In this document: positions 33,435 to 42,598 of the stretch, in pieces
Layout of the letters: the number at the start of each line of letters is the position of its first letter
Numbering within the stretch: the stretch's first letter is position 1
NCBI GenBank assembly: GCA_947624385.1
Contig: CANQJZ010000015.1
Coordinates: 1 to 46,389 of the forward strand
Direction of reading: 5' to 3'
Length of the DNA stretch: 46,389 nucleotides
Source of the DNA: an uncultured Oscillospiraceae bacterium
Lineage (GTDB): Bacteria; Bacillota; Clostridia; Oscillospirales; Oscillospiraceae
Notes under the pieces: model-generated
What the model saw: the letters and a program-made list of their open reading frames with translations, nothing else
The model's database searches: none
What the model was told of the DNA's origin: nothing
Position numbers and translations under genes: made by a program

Positions 33435-34073
33435 TTAACTGTCGTAATACCACGCGTCGTCGTCCTCCGCCTTTGGCGGCATATACAGACGCAGGGTTTT
33501 TTCTATCGCGAACGACGCGGCCAGACATCCCGCGCCGGGTAAAATGAATATGGTCGGCACCGGCAGCACGTAAAACTGCACCGCGCCAACAAGGCCCGCG
33601 CCAATTATGATCGCCGCCGTCCAGTACCAGGACCGGACCGCCATGGCGAAGGATAAGCGCCAGATCTGGGTCACCTTCACGGAAAAGCGGGACAGGGCCG
33701 GTCCCAGATACACCGTAAGCCCCGCCAGCAGCGCCGCCAGTACCAGCACCGCGCCGGTGTACACCGAGCGCTGCTGGGCCTGCAGGATACGCACGTCCAG
33801 CACCAGCAGCACGGCCACCGCCAGTATGGGCAGCCAGGCCAGGATGCTCCGGCCCAGATCGGCCCTGAAGCGGCGCCAGAACTCCCCCGCGGCCTTGCCC
33901 CGGTCACGGCGGACCGACTTCACCACCGCGTAGTAAAGCGCCGCCGTGGACGCGCCGATCGTTATGACCGGCAGACAGCCCAAAAGCCACAGGGCGCTCA
34001 GCTCGACCAGCTGCCCGGTCTTGCCCAGAAAGCCCATGACCGGGCCATCCACGTCCAGCCACTTTCTCAGCAT
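33435..34073 (-). CDS. DUF624 (YesL-like) membrane protein
   Basis: 212 residues with about five membrane helices and the family motif LWLLGCLPVITIGASTAALYY. The ATG overlaps the stop of the GH26 gene (ATGA-type), so it is translated with it. Role unknown; a second member, encoded at 17798-18478, belongs to the other transporter of the same gene run. Confidence 0.85.
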   Translation of the reverse strand: MLRKWLDVDGPVMGFLGKTGQLVELSALWLLGCLPVITIGASTAALYYAVVKSVRRDRGKAAGEFWRRFRADLGRSILAWLPILAVAVLLVLDVRILQAQQRSVYTGAVLVLAALLAGLTVYLGPALSRFSVKVTQIWRLSFAMAVRSWYWTAAIIIGAGLVGAVQFYVLPVPTIFILPGAGCLAASFAIEKTLRLYMPPKAEDDDAWYYDS

Positions 34074-35545
34074 CAGCCGCCGTCCTTTATGGGGTAGGTC
34101 CTTAGGTCCGGCAGCTCGTCCCGGGTGATCACCAGGTCGCTGTTATAGACCTTCGTGAGCATTTCCGCGTCGGTGTACTGCTCGGAATATGTCTTGCGCA
34201 CGCCGTCGTTCAGGACAAATTCGCCGCTCCAGGTGCAGAAAAAGCTCCACATGGCCCGGTCCCGTGCCGCCAGGTCCGGGTCGATCATGGTCCCGTTTTC
34301 GCTGAGGGTCACCATCTTGTTGCTGTCGGCATAGCCGTGGTTCAAAAGGAACTGGTCGATCTGGGAGGTATAGACGTGCTCGCCGGCGTAGACGTCCATG
34401 CCCACGATGTCCACATATTCGTCGCCGGGGTACCAGTCCTTGTCCTGGCCGTTCCAGACCCAAATGAGGTTGTGCAGCCCATACTCATTGGTCAGGGTGT
34501 CGTAGAGCATGGTGTAGAGCCTTTTATACGCCTCGGGACCGGCCGCGCCCCACCAGAACCAGGCGCCGGACGCCTCGTGCAGAGGCCGCCACAGGATGGG
34601 CACTCCCGCGTCCTGCATGGCGAGAAGCTGCTGGGCGATATTGTCGATATCGTGCTTTAAAAGGGCCAGGCCCTCTTCGTCCTTGCCGTCCATGATGGCG
34701 GCCAGGTCCAGCTTTTTGCACTCCTCGGGCCGAAAGGCGCTGTACCAGGTGCCGGTGATGTACTTCTCCGGGGCCAGCCAGTGCCAGCAAAGGGTGACGA
34801 TGCCGCCCTTTTCCCAATAGGCGATCGCCTGTTCCGTGGTGCGGATCTCTACCTCATGGTCCACGCCGGTCTGGGAATAGTAGCCCATGTCCAGGCCCAG
34901 GATGGCGGGGTACTTGCCGCCGTTGGTCTCGGCGATCTTCATGTTCTCCCAGCCGTTGGCCCCCGTGTCGCAGTACTGGCCGGAGATAATGGTCTTGCCG
35001 TACTGGTCGCAGAGGTAGCTGAAAAGCCGCCTGGCGTTGTCCGTGGCATCCGGGTCCACCAGCTGCGGGGATACGTCAAAGATGCTCTCGTCAAAGGGCT
35101 CGGAGGCCAGCACGGTCAGCGCCGACCACTCGATGTAGCCCCAGTACTTGGTCACCTTGATCTCATGCGCGCCCGCTTCCAGGTACACCCGGCGGATGGC
35201 GGCGTCCTCCGCCTTGTCGGAATTGGCCACCAGCGTGCCCGCCTGGGCACCGTCCGCCCAGACGTAGTTCTCCTTATAGCCGCCCAGGCCCCGGACCGTG
35301 AACACCAAATCGTAAAAGCCCGTCTCCGGGATATCGATCGTGACGGCACAGGCGTCCCCGTCCTTTTCAAAGCCGGTGACGGACCCGTCCTTTTTGGCCT
35401 TCACCTTGCCCGTTAATTCGCCCTCGCCGGGCAGATATGTACCGACCACGTCCTGTTCCCCGCCTTCCTGCGCCAGTGCGGGTACACCGACGGCCAGCAG
35501 CCCGGCCGCCGCCAGTGCGATACACAGCAGCTTTCTGAAAACCAC
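34073..35545 (-). CDS. Secreted GH26 beta-mannanase with N-terminal binding domain
   Basis: 490 residues from a GTG with GGGGGAG 7 bases upstream (VVFRKLLCIALAAAGLL...); the frame is open further upstream, but that part is AT-rich and non-coding in character. The signal peptide ends near ALAQEGG. A CBM35-like beta-sandwich (about 30-150) precedes the GH26 domain (about 165-475) with SGQYCDTG, LCWHWLAPEKY, acid/base E324 in LWRPLHEASGAWFWWG, and nucleophile E416 in VTLSENG. It would cut beta-mannan outside the cell. No cell-wall anchor is visible. It is the first gene of the transporter run, directly behind the regulatory region at 35546-35757. Confidence 0.9.
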   Translation of the reverse strand: MVFRKLLCIALAAAGLLAVGVPALAQEGGEQDVVGTYLPGEGELTGKVKAKKDGSVTGFEKDGDACAVTIDIPETGFYDLVFTVRGLGGYKENYVWADGAQAGTLVANSDKAEDAAIRRVYLEAGAHEIKVTKYWGYIEWSALTVLASEPFDESIFDVSPQLVDPDATDNARRLFSYLCDQYGKTIISGQYCDTGANGWENMKIAETNGGKYPAILGLDMGYYSQTGVDHEVEIRTTEQAIAYWEKGGIVTLCWHWLAPEKYITGTWYSAFRPEECKKLDLAAIMDGKDEEGLALLKHDIDNIAQQLLAMQDAGVPILWRPLHEASGAWFWWGAAGPEAYKRLYTMLYDTLTNEYGLHNLIWVWNGQDKDWYPGDEYVDIVGMDVYAGEHVYTSQIDQFLLNHGYADSNKMVTLSENGTMIDPDLAARDRAMWSFFCTWSGEFVLNDGVRKTYSEQYTDAEMLTKVYNSDLVITRDELPDLRTYPIKDGG

Positions 35546-35603
35546 GCGCTCTCCCCCGCTCTCTCCGGTTAAGCTTAATGAAGATAATTTACTTAAAAAA
35601 TTA

Positions 35604-35644
35604 AGGGTGTTAAATCGTAATTTCTCATTACAATTTAACACCCT
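35604..35644 (-). terminator. 18-bp hairpin after the GH36 gene
   Basis: Arms AGGGTGTTAAATCGTAAT and ATTACAATTTAACACCCT pair over 18 positions, with a single G-U pair in RNA and a 5-base loop. On the minus strand the stem is followed by TAATTTTTT, so it could terminate the GH36 transcript or attenuate the next operon. A DNA-level operator is the alternative. Confidence 0.55.
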
Positions 35645-35670
35645 AATGAACTTTTTGTAAATATGCACAA

Positions 35671-35752
35671 TTAAATAAACTTTCACCCCCCCAATTTTGC
35701 AATTTGACGATAAGCAATTATTGGCTAGGTAAATAAGAGGTTAAATAAACTT
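35671..35752. repeat. Direct repeat TTAAATAAACTT, 70 bp apart
   Basis: Identical 12-base copies at 35671-35682 and 35741-35752. The spacing of exactly 70 bp is close to seven DNA helix turns, which would put two bound proteins on the same face. Confidence 0.7.
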
Positions 35753-35757
35753 AATAA

Positions 35758-37956
35758 TTAATCCTCCATAAGCAAAACCAATTGTTTGGACCGGAAATCC
35801 CCCCAGAGGGGCTCCAGGGGCAGACCGCCGTGCAGCAGCGTGTCCCCGCCGAAGACACGGTCCGTGCCCTCCAGGCGGTAGCTGGCGGCCGGGTCCAGAC
35901 CCTGCAGGAGCACCCGGCGGGAGTGGCGGTTGGCGCTGGCCAGGACCTGTACGTAGGTCACAAGGGCGGTGCGCCTGTCCCGGCTGACCACCTGCCAGCA
36001 GTCCCAGGCGTGGTTTTCCCGGTAAGAGGCCAGACGGTAATAGTCGCCGGTGCGTAAAAGCGCGTTGAAGCGGTGGTAAAGGGCGATCTGGCCGGGTATC
36101 TGTGCGCGCTCCTCCTCCGTGAGCTTTCGCGGGTCCAGCTCATAGCCGAAGGTGCCCGCCAGGGCCACGTGGCCACGGGTATCCATGGGCGTGGTCCGGC
36201 CAACCGCGTGGTTGGGGCAGGCGGAGACATGCGCGCCCATGGTGCTCAGGGGGTAGAGCAGCGCCGTGCCCTCCTGGATGGCCAGGCGCTCGATGGCGTC
36301 CGTGTCGTCAGAGCACCAGATCTGGGGGCTGTAGTAGAGCATGCCCGGGTCGTACCGGGCCCCGCCGCCGGAGCAGTTTTCCAGCAGCACGTTGGGGAAA
36401 CGCTTGCAAAACCGCTCCTGCAGCTCGTACACAGCCATCACGTAGCGGCAGGAAAGCTCCCCCTGCCGGTCGCTGGTAAGGCCAAGGCTGCCCAGGTCGG
36501 AAAGCTGGCGGTTCATGTCCCACTTCACGTATTCGATATTGGCGCTGGTCAATATGGCCTCAACGCGGCCCCAGACGTATTCCAGCACCTCCCGGCGGGT
36601 AAGGTCCAGGACGTACTGGTTCCGGCACAGGCCGGCGGTGCGGCCGGGGATCTGGATGGCCCAATCCGGGTGGGCCCGGTAGAGGTCCGAATCCGGGGAG
36701 ATCATCTCCGGCTCCATCCAAAGGCCGAACTTCATGCCCATGGCGTTCAGCTCGTCCGCCAGACGCTTTAAGCCGCCGGGCAGCTTTTTCTCGTTCACGT
36801 ACCAGTCCCCAAGGGCCCGGTTGTCGTCCCGCCGGTCGCCGAACCAGCCGTCGTCCAGCACGAACATCTCCATGCCCAGCGCCGCGCCGGACTTGGCCAT
36901 GGCCAGCAGCTTTTCCGTGTCGAAGTCAAAGTAGGCCCCCTCCCAGCTGTTGAGCAGGATGGGCCGCTTTTTGTCCTTCCACGGTCCGCGGAGAAGATGG
37001 CTGCGATAGAGGTCGTGGAGGGTGCGGGTCATGCCGCCAAGGCCCTGGTGGGAGTAGACCAGCACCGCCTCCGGGGCCTGAAAGCTCTCCCCGGCGGGCA
37101 GCTTCCAGCAGAAGTTCCAGGGGCTCACGCCCAGCACGGCCCGGACCTGGCCGAACTGGTCCGCCTCCGCCTGGGCCTCGAAATTGCCGGACCAGACCAG
37201 GTGCATGGCCCAGACCTGGCCCTGGGTCTGGGTGGTCCCGGGGGTCAACAGCGCCAAAAAGGGCTGGGCCTGGTGACTGGTCTCCCCCCGCTCGGAGAAG
37301 ACTCCCTGCCGGCCCACGGCCAGAGGCCGGCGCTGGATGACGCGCTCACGGGCCCAGGAGCCGTGGAGCGTCAGCAGTTCAAAGTCCCGGTCGTCCATGT
37401 CCAGGCACGCGGACAGGACCTTGGTAAGATAAAGTACCGGCTCCTTCGCGCCGGTGTTGCGAATGAGGGCGCTGCGGGTAATGGCGTCCACGTCCTCAAA
37501 TACCGTGTATTCCAGGTCCACCTCCAGTCCCAGCACGTCATCCGCCAATGTCACGGTCAGCGCCGTGCAGTCATGCTCGCCGCCAAAGGTGGCGGGCAGG
37601 CCCGGCAAGGGGCGCTTCCCCTTCTGTATGCTGTGGCGGCGGTAGGCCAGCTCCACGGCGTTGTGGCCGGCGGCGGTGCGCACTTCCAGGCAGTGGGTGC
37701 GAAAATCCCCCGTCCCGCCGGTGGGGTATTCAAAGGGGGCCGCGTCCAGAAAGCTCAGCTTGTCCCGGCCGTTGCGGTCCGGGGTATAGGGCGGCTCGTC
37801 GGTCCGGGCCAGGTAGGAAACGTCCGTGCCGCGCAGGCGGGGGCCATAGTAGTAGTGCAGCAGATAACCGAAATCGTCCTGCACGCCCATGAGATAGCTG
37901 GTGTTTGGAGTGTCCAGCTTGAAGGTGCGGTTTTTTTCGTCGTAAAAAATGCCCAT
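35758..37956 (-). CDS. GH36 alpha-galactosidase
   Basis: 732 residues without a signal peptide, so cytoplasmic. The N-terminal beta-supersandwich (about 1-330) is followed by the barrel with LNSWEGAYFDFDTEKL, FVLDDGWFGDRRDD, GLWMEPEMISPDSDLY, the nucleophile Asp in YVKWDMNRQLSD, CSGGGARYDPGML and the acid/base Asp in WCSDDTDAIER. These are the GH36 hallmarks. It would remove alpha-1,6-galactose from galactomannan oligosaccharides or raffinose-type sugars. GGAGTAAATTGC precedes the ATG. It follows the GH5 gene by 16 bases. Confidence 0.95.
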   Translation of the reverse strand: MGIFYDEKNRTFKLDTPNTSYLMGVQDDFGYLLHYYYGPRLRGTDVSYLARTDEPPYTPDRNGRDKLSFLDAAPFEYPTGGTGDFRTHCLEVRTAAGHNAVELAYRRHSIQKGKRPLPGLPATFGGEHDCTALTVTLADDVLGLEVDLEYTVFEDVDAITRSALIRNTGAKEPVLYLTKVLSACLDMDDRDFELLTLHGSWARERVIQRRPLAVGRQGVFSERGETSHQAQPFLALLTPGTTQTQGQVWAMHLVWSGNFEAQAEADQFGQVRAVLGVSPWNFCWKLPAGESFQAPEAVLVYSHQGLGGMTRTLHDLYRSHLLRGPWKDKKRPILLNSWEGAYFDFDTEKLLAMAKSGAALGMEMFVLDDGWFGDRRDDNRALGDWYVNEKKLPGGLKRLADELNAMGMKFGLWMEPEMISPDSDLYRAHPDWAIQIPGRTAGLCRNQYVLDLTRREVLEYVWGRVEAILTSANIEYVKWDMNRQLSDLGSLGLTSDRQGELSCRYVMAVYELQERFCKRFPNVLLENCSGGGARYDPGMLYYSPQIWCSDDTDAIERLAIQEGTALLYPLSTMGAHVSACPNHAVGRTTPMDTRGHVALAGTFGYELDPRKLTEEERAQIPGQIALYHRFNALLRTGDYYRLASYRENHAWDCWQVVSRDRRTALVTYVQVLASANRHSRRVLLQGLDPAASYRLEGTDRVFGGDTLLHGGLPLEPLWGDFRSKQLVLLMED

Positions 37957-37972
37957 GCAATTTACTCCGTTT

Positions 37973-39067
37973 TTATTGAAGGCCGTCCATCAGGCCCTGA
38001 TACGCCTCACGGCTGGCCTGGTACACGTCCAGCGTATTGCGGTCGATGAGGCCGAAATTCTCCCCCGTGGTACCCAAGGCCCCGTTGTCCCACCAGACGC
38101 ACGGGATGCCGTATTCCGCCGCGGCGGAGACGTAATATTTGGCCCATTCATACCGGGCCTCGCCGTTTTGCTTGTCGATGCAGCCCATCTCGTCGATGAT
38201 CACCGGCACGCCCTTTTGCACGTACATGTAGTCCAGGCTCTCCAGCATTTTGGCGATCTGGCTTTTCCCGCCGGCGGTGAAAGCGTCCGCCTTGGACTTG
38301 GTGTCCAGGCAGAGATCGTAGGGCGTGTAGGCGTGGATGGACAGCATCAGACGGCCCTCCACGCTGTCCTGCGGCATTTGGAACCGGCTCAGAAGCGCGC
38401 CGGTGGGCGAGCCGGCGTAGGGGCTCACGATCACGGTCCGGTCGGCGTTACAGCCGCCCGCCGAGCGAATGGCGTCCAGAGCGGTCTGGTTCAGAGCGTT
38501 CACCACGTCCAGCGCCGCGAGACAGTCGGCGTTGCCCGCGTCCACGTTCCACTCGTAGGGGCTGCCCTCGATACGGGGCTCGTTCATGGTCTGGAAAATG
38601 AGCCGGTGGTCCGTGTCCGCAAAGCGGGCGGCGATCTGGGCCCAGACAGCGGCCAGGTATTCTTTTGCGGCGGCCTCGTTGTCCGGCGCGGGATAGTAGA
38701 CGCCGTTGTCGTGGTGGGCGTTGACGATCACCGTGAGGCCCGCGTCCAGGGCCTGGTCCACCACGGTCTCGACCCGGTCCATCCAGGCCTCGTCGATGGC
38801 GTAGTCCGGCGCACCGGACGTGTGCCCGCTCCAGGACACCGGGATGCGCACCGTGTCAAAGCCCAGGTCGGCAAGGGCCGTAAATAATTCCGGCGGCGTG
38901 ACGGGATTGCCCCAGGCGGTCTCGGTGGGCGCGTCAAAGGTGTTGCCCAAATTCCACCCGATCTTCATTTGCACAGGCTCCTCTCCCCCGTCGGCCAGGG
39001 CCGTCGGCCCGATGGCGGCGGTCATGATCAGCGCGGCCAAAATGATGCATGCAATGGTTCGTTTCAT
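37973..39067 (-). CDS. Secreted GH5 endoglucanase (subfamily 4-like)
   Basis: 364 residues from the ATG with GGGGTGG upstream; a GTG three codons earlier is possible. The signal peptide ends near ALADGGE. GH5 motifs: GWNLGNTFDAPTETAWGNP, VRIPVSW, VNAHHDNG, the acid/base Glu in FQTMNEPRIEGSPYEW, HAYTPYDLC, the nucleophile Glu in VPVIIDEMGCID and CVWWDNG. The GWNLGNT start and MNEPR-GSP-EW pattern match GH5 subfamily 4, whose members cut beta-1,4-glucan, mixed-linkage glucan and often xyloglucan. With the alpha-xylosidase gene just downstream, xyloglucan is a fitting substrate; this is inferred. No binding module. Confidence 0.9.
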   Translation of the reverse strand: MKRTIACIILAALIMTAAIGPTALADGGEEPVQMKIGWNLGNTFDAPTETAWGNPVTPPELFTALADLGFDTVRIPVSWSGHTSGAPDYAIDEAWMDRVETVVDQALDAGLTVIVNAHHDNGVYYPAPDNEAAAKEYLAAVWAQIAARFADTDHRLIFQTMNEPRIEGSPYEWNVDAGNADCLAALDVVNALNQTALDAIRSAGGCNADRTVIVSPYAGSPTGALLSRFQMPQDSVEGRLMLSIHAYTPYDLCLDTKSKADAFTAGGKSQIAKMLESLDYMYVQKGVPVIIDEMGCIDKQNGEARYEWAKYYVSAAAEYGIPCVWWDNGALGTTGENFGLIDRNTLDVYQASREAYQGLMDGLQ

Positions 39068-39088
39068 CTTATCCACCCCGTTTCAGTG

Positions 39089-41341
39089 TCAAAGGCGCTC
39101 CACGCGCAGGCGGCAGTCCGTGCCCACCTGCTCCACGCGCAGGTCATCCGCCGCGCCACGGACGGTCACGGCGATCTCGTCCCCGGTCCGGTGGGCAGTG
39201 ATGTCCAGCACCGGCTTGCCGGTCATGTCACACACCCGGCGGGTGGCGCTGGCACCGTCGGCCAGGGCGTACAGGTACACGGTCAGGTCCTTTGTGTAGT
39301 CGTAGTCCGGCCGGTCGTCCCGGCCGCCGACGGGCAGGATGGTGTTCTCCCGCACGTAGAGGGGCAGGGAGAAAAAGTCGCAGCTGTCCCGCCGCCAGCC
39401 GGCGCCCTCCACGGCCTCGCCGGTGAGAAGGTGGGTCCAGGTCCCGCGGGGCAGGTAGTAATCCACGCTGCCGTCGGCGCGGAACACGGGGGCCACCAGA
39501 AGCCCGTCGCCCAGCATGTACTGCCGGTCCAGGTCCTCGCAGCCGGGGTCTGAAAATTCCAGCAGCATGGGGCGCATCACGGGCACGCCCGTTTCGGCGT
39601 TGTCCGCCGCCAGGGCGTAGAGATAGGGCATCAGGCGGTTTTTGAGCTTGGCGAACCGGCGGCAGACGTCCACCGCCTCCTCCCCGAACAGCCAGGGTAC
39701 CCGGTAGGAGTTGGAGCCGTGGAGGCGGGAGTGGGTGCTGAGAAGGCCAAAGGCCAGCCAGCGCTTGTAAACGTCCGGCGAGGCGGTGCCCTCAAAGCCA
39801 CCGATGTCGTGGCTCCAATAGCCGAACCCGCTCAGACACAGGCTCAGGCCCGCACGCATGGACTCGGCCATGGACACATAGGTGCTGTTGCAGTCCCCGC
39901 CCCAGTGGACGGGGAAGCGCTGGCCGCCGACGGTGGCGCTGCGGGCAAAGACCACCGCCTCGCCCTCGCCCTTGACAGAGCGTATCGCGTCGAACACGGC
40001 CTTGTTGTAGAGGTATGTATAGTAGTTGTGCATCCGCTCCGGGTCGCTGCCGTCGAAGTATACCACGTCGGTGGGGATGCGCTCGGCGAAGTCCGTCTTG
40101 AAGCAGTCCACCCCCTGGGCCATCAGGCGGCGCAGGTTGGACTGGTACCACGCCACGGCGGCGGGGTTGGTGAAGTCCACCACCGCCAGGCCCGCCTGCC
40201 ACAGGTCCCACTGCCATATGTCGCCGTTGGGACGTTTGAGCAAATAGCCCTTCTCCGCCGCCTCGTCAAAGGCGGGGCTGTGCTGGGCAAGATAGGGGTT
40301 TATCCACACGCAGACCTTCAGGCCCTTTTCGTGCAGCCGGGAAAGAAGCCCCTCCACGTCGGGAAACATGTCATTGTCCCACCGGAAGCCGCACCACTCG
40401 TTTTCCCGCATCCAGAAGCAGTCGAAGTGGAATACCCGCAGGGGGATGTCCCGCGCCCGCATGCCGTCCACAAAGGCCATAACGGTCTTTTCGTCGTAGC
40501 TCGTCGTGAAGGACGAGGAAAGCCACAGGCCAAAGGTCCAGGCTGGGGGCAGCGCCGGACGGCCGGCCAGGGCCGTGTACCGCTCCAACACGCCCTTGCG
40601 GTCCGGCGCGCCGATGAGAACAAAGTCCAGGCTCTGGCCGGGGACGCTGAACTGCACCTTGGTCACCGCCTCGGAGCAGACCTCAAAGGACACAGGACCC
40701 GTGTCGTCCACCAGAAGGCCGTAGCTGTTGGAGCTTACGTAAAAAGGCACGTTTTTGTAGGCAAGCTCGCTGGACGTGCCCCCGTCCTCGTTCCAGATAT
40801 CCACCCGCTGGCCGTTGCGGACAAAGGGGGTGAACCGCTCGCCCATGCCGTATATTTTCTCGCCCACGTCTACCTGCATCTGGCACATCATGTGCGGGCC
40901 CTCCGGCGTGTCAGCATAGCAGAGGATGGGGGAGCCGAAACGCTCCCCCACGTTGGTGAGCTTCCTGCCGCCGTAAAAGTACGTCAGCGTGCAGGGAGGC
41001 TTTTTGTGGATGACCAGGGTCAAAAGGCCGGAGGAAATGGTGAGCGTGTCGCCCTCGTCGTGGACAGAGAGCGGGCAGCGCCGGTCGTCCAGGTCGAACC
41101 GGGGCATTTTCCGGCGCACGCCCTTGAAGTGTACCGCCCGCAGACGCAGCATGTCCGGTCGGGGCGAGCTGACGCTTATTTCCAGCGCGGGGCCGTCCAG
41201 GCTCCGGCTGTCGTGTTTATATGGCACCGCGAAAAGATATACTTCCCGGCCGTCCTCGCTTTGGCGGACCTGGCGTATCTGCTCGCAGTTATAGGTTGTC
41301 ACGCCCGGACGCATGAGCCATTCGCCGTTGTGAAATTTCAC
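39089..41341 (-). CDS. GH31 alpha-xylosidase
   Basis: 750 residues, GTG start with GGGAGG 8 bases upstream, no signal peptide. GH31 features: N-terminal beta domain with EKIYGMGERFTPFVRNG, then PAWTFGLWLSSSFTTSYDE, FHFDCFWMRENEWCGFRWD, KVCVWINPYLAQHSPAF, the nucleophile Asp in DCFKTDFAERIPTD, the acid/base region HWGGDCNSTY and FGYWSHDIGGFEG. The CFWM..NEWC-F-WD and KTDFGE-like patterns match YicI-type alpha-xylosidases rather than alpha-glucosidases. It would remove xylose side chains from imported xyloglucan oligosaccharides. Confidence 0.9.
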   Translation of the reverse strand: MKFHNGEWLMRPGVTTYNCEQIRQVRQSEDGREVYLFAVPYKHDSRSLDGPALEISVSSPRPDMLRLRAVHFKGVRRKMPRFDLDDRRCPLSVHDEGDTLTISSGLLTLVIHKKPPCTLTYFYGGRKLTNVGERFGSPILCYADTPEGPHMMCQMQVDVGEKIYGMGERFTPFVRNGQRVDIWNEDGGTSSELAYKNVPFYVSSNSYGLLVDDTGPVSFEVCSEAVTKVQFSVPGQSLDFVLIGAPDRKGVLERYTALAGRPALPPAWTFGLWLSSSFTTSYDEKTVMAFVDGMRARDIPLRVFHFDCFWMRENEWCGFRWDNDMFPDVEGLLSRLHEKGLKVCVWINPYLAQHSPAFDEAAEKGYLLKRPNGDIWQWDLWQAGLAVVDFTNPAAVAWYQSNLRRLMAQGVDCFKTDFAERIPTDVVYFDGSDPERMHNYYTYLYNKAVFDAIRSVKGEGEAVVFARSATVGGQRFPVHWGGDCNSTYVSMAESMRAGLSLCLSGFGYWSHDIGGFEGTASPDVYKRWLAFGLLSTHSRLHGSNSYRVPWLFGEEAVDVCRRFAKLKNRLMPYLYALAADNAETGVPVMRPMLLEFSDPGCEDLDRQYMLGDGLLVAPVFRADGSVDYYLPRGTWTHLLTGEAVEGAGWRRDSCDFFSLPLYVRENTILPVGGRDDRPDYDYTKDLTVYLYALADGASATRRVCDMTGKPVLDITAHRTGDEIAVTVRGAADDLRVEQVGTDCRLRVERL

Positions 41342-41381
41342 GTCTCGTCCCTCCCGTCACACTGCCCCGGACCGGGGCTGA

Positions 41382-42527
41382 TCACATGATTTTGCGAAAC
41401 AGGGCCTTGAAGTCCTCGACAGTCGCCGGCTTGGGGTTGCCCGGGGCGCAGGCGTCCGCCGCGGCGGACTGGGCCAGGAAGTCCAGGTCCTCTTCCTTGA
41501 GCTTGTCCAGCTTGGCGGGGATGCCCACGTCGGCGGACAGCTTCTTCACCGCGTCGATGGCGGCGGCGCGATACTCGGCCTGGGTCATGTCATCCACGCC
41601 CTTCACGCCCATAGCCCGGGCGATCTCGCGGTATTTCTCGCCGGTGGCGTCGGCGTTATACTCCATCACGATGGGCAGCATCATGGCGCAGGCCACGCCA
41701 TGGGGCGTGTCGTACACCGCGCCCAGGGTGTGGGCCATAGAGTGGGCGATGCCCAGGCCCACGTTGGAAAAGCCCATGCCGGCGATATACTGGCCCAGGG
41801 CCATATTCTTGCGGCCTTCCGGGGCGTTCTTCTGGGCAGAGCGCAGATTCGCGGCGATGAGCCGGATGGCCTCCAAATGGAACATGTCGGTCATCTGCCA
41901 GGCGGCGGCGGTGGTGTACCCCTCGATGGCGTGGGTCAGGGCGTCCATGCCGGTGGCGGCGGTCAGGCTCTCGGGCATGGACAGCATCATGTCCGGGTCC
42001 ACCACGGCCACGTCGGGGATGTCGTGTACGTCCACGCAGACAAACTTGCGCTTGCGCTCCACGTCGGTGATGACGTAGTTGATGGTCACTTCCGCGGCGG
42101 TGCCGGCGGTGGTGGGCACGGCGACGGTGAACACCGCGTGGTTCTTCGTGGGGGCCACGCCCTCCAGAGAGCGGACATCGGCGAACTCCGGGTTGGTGAT
42201 GATGATGCCGATGGCCTTGGCGGTGTCAATGACGGAGCCGCCGCCCACGGCCACGATGCTGTCCGCGCCGAAAGCCTTGAAGGCGGCCACGCCGGACTGG
42301 ACGTTCTCGATGGTGGGGTTGGGCTTGATGTCCGTGAAGATGGTGTAGTCCATGCCCTTTTCCTTCAGGCCGTTCAGGATGGCGTCGATCTGGCCGGACT
42401 TGACCACATGATTGCCGGAGGCGATGAACACCTTCTTGCAGCTGCGGGCGGCCAGCTCGTTGGCCACCTCGGCCACGGCCCCCGCGCCGTGATAGGATAC
42501 GTTGTTCAGTACGATGCGATTTGCCAT
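41382..42527 (-). CDS. fucO: Lactaldehyde reductase / iron-containing alcohol dehydrogenase
   Basis: 381 residues of the group III iron-dependent alcohol dehydrogenases: GGGSVIDTAKAIG (NAD-binding), PTTAGTAAEVT, and the metal-binding set in GMDALTHAIEGY and GIAHSMAHTLGAVYDTPHGVACA. Overall closest in character to FucO, which reduces L-lactaldehyde from fucose or rhamnose breakdown to 1,2-propanediol. A perfect AGGAGGA site and its own promoter precede it. The remaining fucose genes (isomerase, kinase, aldolase) are not in the window. Confidence 0.85.
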   Translation of the reverse strand: MANRIVLNNVSYHGAGAVAEVANELAARSCKKVFIASGNHVVKSGQIDAILNGLKEKGMDYTIFTDIKPNPTIENVQSGVAAFKAFGADSIVAVGGGSVIDTAKAIGIIITNPEFADVRSLEGVAPTKNHAVFTVAVPTTAGTAAEVTINYVITDVERKRKFVCVDVHDIPDVAVVDPDMMLSMPESLTAATGMDALTHAIEGYTTAAAWQMTDMFHLEAIRLIAANLRSAQKNAPEGRKNMALGQYIAGMGFSNVGLGIAHSMAHTLGAVYDTPHGVACAMMLPIVMEYNADATGEKYREIARAMGVKGVDDMTQAEYRAAAIDAVKKLSADVGIPAKLDKLKEEDLDFLAQSAAADACAPGNPKPATVEDFKALFRKIM

Positions 42528-42560
42528 AATAAATATCCTCCTGAAGTATTGATATTACCT

Positions 42561-42588
42561 ATTTTACCCGATTTCCGGGCGGTGTCAA
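42561..42588 (-). promoter_or_regulatory. Promoter of fucO with a palindrome in its spacer
   Basis: On the minus strand, TTGACA (42588-42583) and TAAAAT (42566-42561) are 16 bases apart. The spacer contains CCCGGAAATCGGG, a short inverted repeat that could be an operator or weak hairpin. Confidence 0.7.
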
Positions 42589-42598
42589 TATGCTTGCT

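Larger units (their letters stand above)
35546..35757 (-). promoter_or_regulatory. AT-rich control region of the mannan transport operon
   Basis: A 212-base non-coding stretch, far more AT-rich than its surroundings, between the GH36 stop and the secreted GH26 start. It holds a long hairpin (35604-35644), a 12-base direct repeat (35671-35682 and 35741-35752), and TTAAGCTTAA (35570-35579), which shares TTAAGCT with the operator at 11785. Possible minus-strand promoter pairs are TTTACA (35661-35656) with TAAATT, or TTAACA in the hairpin arm with TAAATT. None is consensus, which suggests activator dependence. Confidence 0.6.

Noticed and set aside
35571..35686. N-terminal extension of the secreted GH26 upstream of the GTG
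   Set aside because: The frame is open, but the DNA is AT-rich, includes the hairpin, and would place 47 odd residues before a perfect signal peptide.
36997..38049. Plus-strand open frame of 350 codons opposite GH36
   Set aside because: Antisense composition, and it crosses the GH36 start and ribosome-binding site on the real coding strand.
41362..41379. GC-rich palindrome between GH31 and fucO as a terminator
   Set aside because: The stem is only about 5 bp if a normal loop is allowed, and no T run follows on the minus strand.
39719..41389. Plus-strand open frame of 556 codons opposite GH31
   Set aside because: Antisense of an unmistakable glycosidase with conserved catalytic motifs; no start signals.
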